Shown one piece after another: positions 61,201 through 64,000 of a stretch of DNA of 64,000 nt (position 1 is its first letter; every line of letters starts with the position of its first letter). The translations under genes and the position numbers were made by a program. The stretch comes from Nymphalis io (Eukaryota; Arthropoda; Insecta; Lepidoptera; Nymphalidae), in contig NC_065906.1 of the NCBI RefSeq assembly GCF_905147045.1, positions 8,990,001-9,054,000 of the forward strand, given 5' to 3'. The notes under the pieces are model-generated. The model worked only from the letters and a program-made list of their open reading frames with translations, was not told the DNA's origin and did no database searches.

Positions 61201-61630
61201 CATTCTCTACAAGTAGGTTTCGTTACGATGTTTCCTTTAATCGCCGAGCAAATATTAAATGAATTATGAACTTCGCAATCTTCGTATTAGATTTATGTGT
61301 TATAGCTAGAGGGCTATCATACTTCTTTACTGTAATATAGATATATAGACAGATAGATCGTTATTCGTCACGGTAGCTAACGTTGCAAATTAAATAAAAA
61401 AATCAATCAATCAATCAATCAACAGCCAACCGTAGTCCACTGCTGAACATAGACTCTCCCCCGGTCCAAAGCAACAATTAAATAAACGTTTTTCTATAAT
61501 TCGTATTGTTTAGGTCGACATATACGTGCCCGGTTGTCCACCGACTGCTGAAGCTCTGCTTTACGGGATGCTGCAACTACAGAAGAAAGTGAAACGAATG
61601 CGCATGTGTCAGATATGGTATCGACATTAA
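52243..61630 (+). CDS. ND-20: NADH:ubiquinone oxidoreductase 20 kDa Fe-S subunit (NDUFS7/ND-20), divergent copy, 4 exons found
   Basis: Exons 52243-52462, 57941-58068, 60825-61050 and 61514-61630, all AG/GT with matching phases (691 nt). The first is not the true start: it opens at an acceptor with one leftover base and has no ATG, so a short upstream exon with the start of the transit peptide is missing. It ends RRYSPFHYKGQ, and the YSPF motif is typical before the core. The core has all four N2 cluster cysteines: the CC pair in FGLACCALEMMH, MGSCANGGGYYHY, and VPGCPPTAEALLYG. The end is IWYRH. By family this subunit carries cluster N2 and shapes the quinone site of complex I in the mitochondrial matrix arm. 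Several normally constant positions differ (HYAGPR, FRGTPRQTD, YDLMPEPRF, YTYSTVRGAD), suggesting an ND-20-like paralogue. The gene is intact. Confidence 0.92.
52568..52815 (+). mobile_element. Diverged tRNA-derived SINE, family B
   Basis: GTGATCGCCCAGTGGTTAGA, a B-box region GAGTTCAAGCCCGGACAAGC, then a body with internal losses, starting about 105 bp after the ND-20 donor at 52463. Confidence 0.65.
53215..53460 (+). mobile_element. Degenerate family B SINE
   Basis: Recognised from the body: GAGCAAGCACCATTGAATTT, then GAGTAGCGTGGTGAAATAGG. The tRNA-like head is largely lost. Confidence 0.5.
53687..53946 (+). mobile_element. tRNA-derived SINE, family C
   Basis: Starts GACGAACCGGTTGGCGTGGT, has B-box GTGGGTTCGATTCCCACC, and ends in ATTATTA. 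Compared with the 31366 copy it lacks ten bases (GTACAAGCTT) in the CAAGCTCTG region. Confidence 0.85.
54640..55014 (+). mobile_element. tRNA-derived SINE, family D, long copy
   Basis: Head GACTCGTTGGTCTAGTGGCT, B-box GGGTTCAATTCCCAGG, and a body with TCTGGAAGTTGGTAGTGTAT and CGGAAAGCACGTAAAACCGT, running on to a block with GAGATCGGCCGCCGGGGCTG. The 34060 copy matches the first 230 bp or so on the minus strand. Confidence 0.8.
55553..55700 (+). repeat. Short dispersed repeat, family G copy 3
   Basis: CTTAGCGGCTGTTTAGTTAA, then TTTGACATTCGAAAGAAGAAG and GACACAGCATTGTTTAACTA, CACCCACTAAACACTGC. The outer parts are weakly complementary (TTTAGTTAA against TTAACTAA), like a small inverted-repeat element. 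Confidence 0.6.
57075..57245 (-). mobile_element. Dispersed repeat, family A, right end truncated
   Basis: T-run, then TAGGCGGACGAGCATATGGG to AAGATGTTATGTCTCTTGTC, where the match stops. Confidence 0.75.
58069..60824. other. ND-20 intron with repeats
   Basis: Contains a TE-like stretch at about 58440-58570 (GCTAAACCGACCGATTTTGA), a recent family A repeat (60328-60635) and an older piece of the same family (60636-60760). The remainder is AT-rich with no supported exon. Confidence 0.6.
60328..60760 (-). mobile_element. Dispersed repeat, family A, recent copy beside an older partial copy
   Basis: 60328-60635 is the best-preserved copy: poly-T, AATAGGAAGGCGGACGAGCA, to CCCTACCACCAGT. 60636-60760 repeats the right-hand half in diverged form (ACTGACTCACTCATACTTCA, then GGCAGTGCCTACGCAGACAG). 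Confidence 0.85.
61095..61270 (-). repeat. Degenerate family B SINE
   Basis: On plus: ACTGCTGCACAAAGTCTTCA, GCTTATTCCATCAGGCTGCT and CGTTACGATGTTTCCTTTAA in the reversed family B order. It lies in the last ND-20 intron. A (TCAA)n run is at about 61404-61422. Confidence 0.5.
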
Positions 61631-61654
61631 TGAGTCCTTTATTATTACTGTTTT

Positions 61655-61660
61655 AATAAA
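61655..61660 (+). terminator. Poly(A) signal of ND-20
   Basis: AATAAA 25 nt after the ND-20 stop, the first such signal on the plus strand, implying a very short 3' UTR. Confidence 0.6.
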
Positions 61661-61802
61661 TATTATCATGATATATATAAATGTGATTGATTTGTTATCG
61701 CTGATACAAATATATAATACAAACTATTTCTAACTCATAATTCATCATCACATCAGATTTCCCATCTTAGTGATCAGCGTGCGCAACACGTAGGTTTTTA
61801 CC

Positions 61803-62024
61803 AGCTAGTTCCACCCTTTTTATTTTTTTTATCGCTGGAAAAACGCGTTACGAGTTTCCCCACGGGAACAGTTGGGGTATGTGAGGCTCGCCGGTGTCCA
61901 AGGCGCCGAGTGCGCCCCGAACAGCGGAATACCTACTAAAAAACAAGCGGTACTCTTTCCGTCTTAACGAGGGGCGCCACGGGATCGCTTTCGCATGCTA
62001 CGGTGACGCAGCTAGTTCCACCCT
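61803..62024. repeat. GC-richer block flanked by 15-bp direct repeats
   Basis: AGCTAGTTCCACCCT at 61803-61817 recurs exactly at 62010-62024. The interior (TCGCTGGAAAAACGCGTTAC, GGCGCCGAGTGCGCCCCGAA) stands out from AT-rich flanks and has no ORF of note. Probably a transposon-derived repeat unit. Confidence 0.5.
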
Positions 62025-62813
62025 GTCGTATTAATTGCTCTTCGTGAATATTTTTGATATATTTGATATATTTGTAAAAACGATCCAGAATTTTCTAGAA
62101 ATTTTGAACTACTTATCGTATTATTAAAAAAATAGGAAGAATTTTAAACAAACGGCTGCTCGACTTTACAAAATTTTAGAATAAGAATTAAAAATATTTA
62201 TTTTCTAACAATATAGCGCGTGGTGTTGCATGCATATGCATTAAAAATTAGTGGCATATCCACTATACTGGTTCGAATGGTAGAGTCAATTATTGTACGT
62301 TTTGTTTTTATAATAAGCTTTCAAAATCACGAAAAATATTGATGTATTCTATAGTAAAAAAAATAACCTTGGCTTTGTTTTACAAGTAGGATAAAACATA
62401 TAACCTATTTATCTAACTTCTATTAAACTAACTACTAACTTCAGCTTACTCGTATCTGAAACTTGTAGTGTGTCAAATTTCACTACAACAAACAAACATC
62501 GTAACACACCCCCCCCCATCCGTACATCCTTAAACGGAGGGATGGAATTCAATTGAAGGTTTTCCGTTCAGTTTACTTACTCAATTAAACGTCGTATCTT
62601 TTCAAACATTTTAAACGGAGCGCGAATGTTATTTAAACGTTGACGTTATATTGCATTGATAACATACAGAAATGGTAGATGAAAAGAGATGAGTATCGCT
62701 TTCCACTAAATACACAATGCTATACTACGCTGTTTTTAAAATTAATTCAATTTTAGCTGCAATATAAATGACTGTCACCTTTGCGTAAGTTTGTAATAAA
62801 TGAGCAAAAGAAA

Positions 62814-63123
62814 GCCGAGATGGCCTAGTGGTAAGAACGCGTGAATCTTAACCGATGATCGTGGGTTCAAACCCGGGCAAGCACCACTGAATTTTCATGT
62901 GCTTAATTTGTGATTATAATTCATCTCGTGCTTTACGGTGAAGGAAAACATCGTGAGGAAACCTGCATGTGTCTAATTTCACTGAAATTCCGCCACATGT
63001 GAATTCTACCAACCCGCATTGGAGCAGCGTGGTGGAATAAGCTCTAAAAAAAAAAAAACCTTCTCCTCAAAAAGAGGAGAGGAGGCCTTTAGCCCAGCAG
63101 TGGGACATTCACAGGCTGTTACG
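62814..63123 (+). mobile_element. tRNA-derived SINE, family B, full length
   Basis: Starts GCCGAGATGGCCTAGTGGTA, has B-box GTGGGTTCAAACCCGGGC, and ends CAGTGGGACATTCACAGGCT. A run of 12 A interrupts the body near 63047. Confidence 0.9.
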
Positions 63124-63614
63124 GAGCAAAAGAAAAATTTTTGGTGTTTGAATAATATTTTCTTCAATAAAACCATCAAACAATTTTAAACAACTAAATC
63201 TTTATAGAAGCGAAATTGCAATGCAAGTAGAAGCTAACAACAAAAAAGGATTATTTAAAAAGAGCGAGTAAAACGTTTTATTTCATATGGTCGATGGAAC
63301 TGGTAATTAAATCATCGCGCTACATATCCAAAGGAGAGTCGGTACGGATATAAGAGACCCGTAGGCGTGTTTCATTACGCGGAGGCACGTACGAGCAACG
63401 AACGGTTTGAAATGATCTAGTTTCCAACTGCGAAGCGGTTCTTACTTAAGTTATTTTTTTTTATATTGCGAAAACATTTTATTAAAACAATCCTATGTAT
63501 GTGTATGTATATAAAGTATATGCGTTAATGTCACTGGGTCTTTAAGATTTAGAAGAAATAATTATTATATTTTTTCAATGTAGCGATTTTGGTTAGGAGA
63601 ATTGTCGTTGATGA

Positions 63615-63893
63615 CAAGCCGGTTGGCGTGGTTGCCTTTCACGCCGAAGGTTGTTCGTTCGATTCCCACCCAGGACAGACATTTGTGTGCATGAACATAA
63701 CTATTTGTCCTGAGTATGGGTGTAATTATCTACATAAGTATGTAAATACATACTTATGTAAAATTCTTGTGTAAATACACAAGAAAATTAGTATACGTAG
63801 TATATCAGTTGTTTGATTTCCATAATACAAGCTCTGCTTAATTTAGGATTAGATGGCCATGTGTGAATAATGTCCCAGGATATTATTGTTATA
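63615..63893 (+). mobile_element. tRNA-derived SINE, family C
   Basis: Starts GACAAGCCGGTTGGCGTGGT, with the segment GGTAGATACCT lost from the head, B-box GTTCGATTCCCACC, and end CCCAGGATATTATTG. A small local inversion (TACATAAGTATGTAAATACATACTTATGTA) lies at about 63730-63759. Confidence 0.8.
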
Positions 63894-64000
63894 ATTAATT
63901 TTAGTCTAAAACTCAAAGTTAGTTTTACAAATTTTCATCTTAGTTTTAATGTACTGTAATGTCTTAGGTTTAATATAAAAACCATCTACAAAGGTGAATT

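Larger units (their letters stand above)
61631..64000. other. Downstream of ND-20: repeats only
   Basis: AATAAA at 61655 probably ends the ND-20 transcript. A GC-richer block at 61803-62024 is bounded by direct repeats (AGCTAGTTCCACCCT). Then come a full family B SINE (62814-63123) and a family C SINE (63615-63893). No exon is supported. Confidence 0.6.

Noticed and set aside
62814..62890. Possible tRNA gene from the B-box-like GGTTCAAACCC
   Set aside because: The head is part of repeated SINE copies and does not form a complete cloverleaf with matching acceptor stem; the same holds for the family C and D heads.

Overview
This window is nuclear DNA of a lepidopteran, probably a butterfly (inferred). 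The signs are AT-rich introns and spacers, GC-rich exons, short spliced exons with GT/AG borders, and several dispersed repeat families of lepidopteran type: tRNA-derived SINEs, a 'GGCGGACGAGCATATGGGCC' non-LTR-type repeat, and RTE-like reverse transcriptase remnants. There is no bacterial, plasmid or phage content. Most long open frames in the window are shadows. The real genes were rebuilt by joining exons whose splice phases match.

Layout. (1) 67-5354, plus strand: 3' part of a zinc-finger C2HC domain protein of the ZC2HC1 family (seven exons; 5' end outside). (2) 5586-5931, plus: two very short ORFs separated by one base, each encoding a small protein with one predicted membrane segment; possibly a bicistronic small-ORF gene. 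(3) 6615-12050, minus: a complete CD98hc/4F2hc (SLC3A2-type) amino-acid-transporter heavy chain in eleven coding exons, with a probable 5' UTR exon and promoter near 13.7-14.0 kb. (4) 14-19 kb: repeat-bearing spacer. (5) 19168-20859, minus: two-exon Myb/SANT-like DNA-binding protein, divergent from (6) 21398-22406, plus: two-exon actin maturation protease (ACTMAP/C19orf54 family). The two share a promoter interval of about 540 bp. (7) 22.4-26.8 kb: AT-rich spacer, possibly including a long 3' UTR of the next gene. (8) 26795-45520, minus: a PACS (phosphofurin acidic cluster sorting; Drosophila KrT95D) gene in 18 coding exons, nearly complete. The first coding exon, with the usual conserved ATWEV block, was not found. 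(9) 52243-61630, plus: NDUFS7/ND-20, the 20 kDa Fe-S subunit of mitochondrial complex I, in four recovered exons. It has several substitutions at usually conserved sites, so it may be an ND-20-like paralogue. Its transit-peptide exon was not found.

The genes have unrelated cellular roles: membrane traffic, amino-acid transport, actin processing, respiration, DNA binding. They do not form a pathway or a cluster. Introns and spacers carry many repeat insertions. Two of them show clear rearrangement scars: a hairpin-forming internal inversion near 15.13 kb and a head-to-head SINE pair near 32.5 kb.

The observations most worth a second look are the paired membrane microproteins, the divergent ND-20 copy, a run of donor sites with C at position +3 in the CD98hc gene, a phase-0 cassette-like PACS exon, and a small uncharacterised dispersed repeat present three times.
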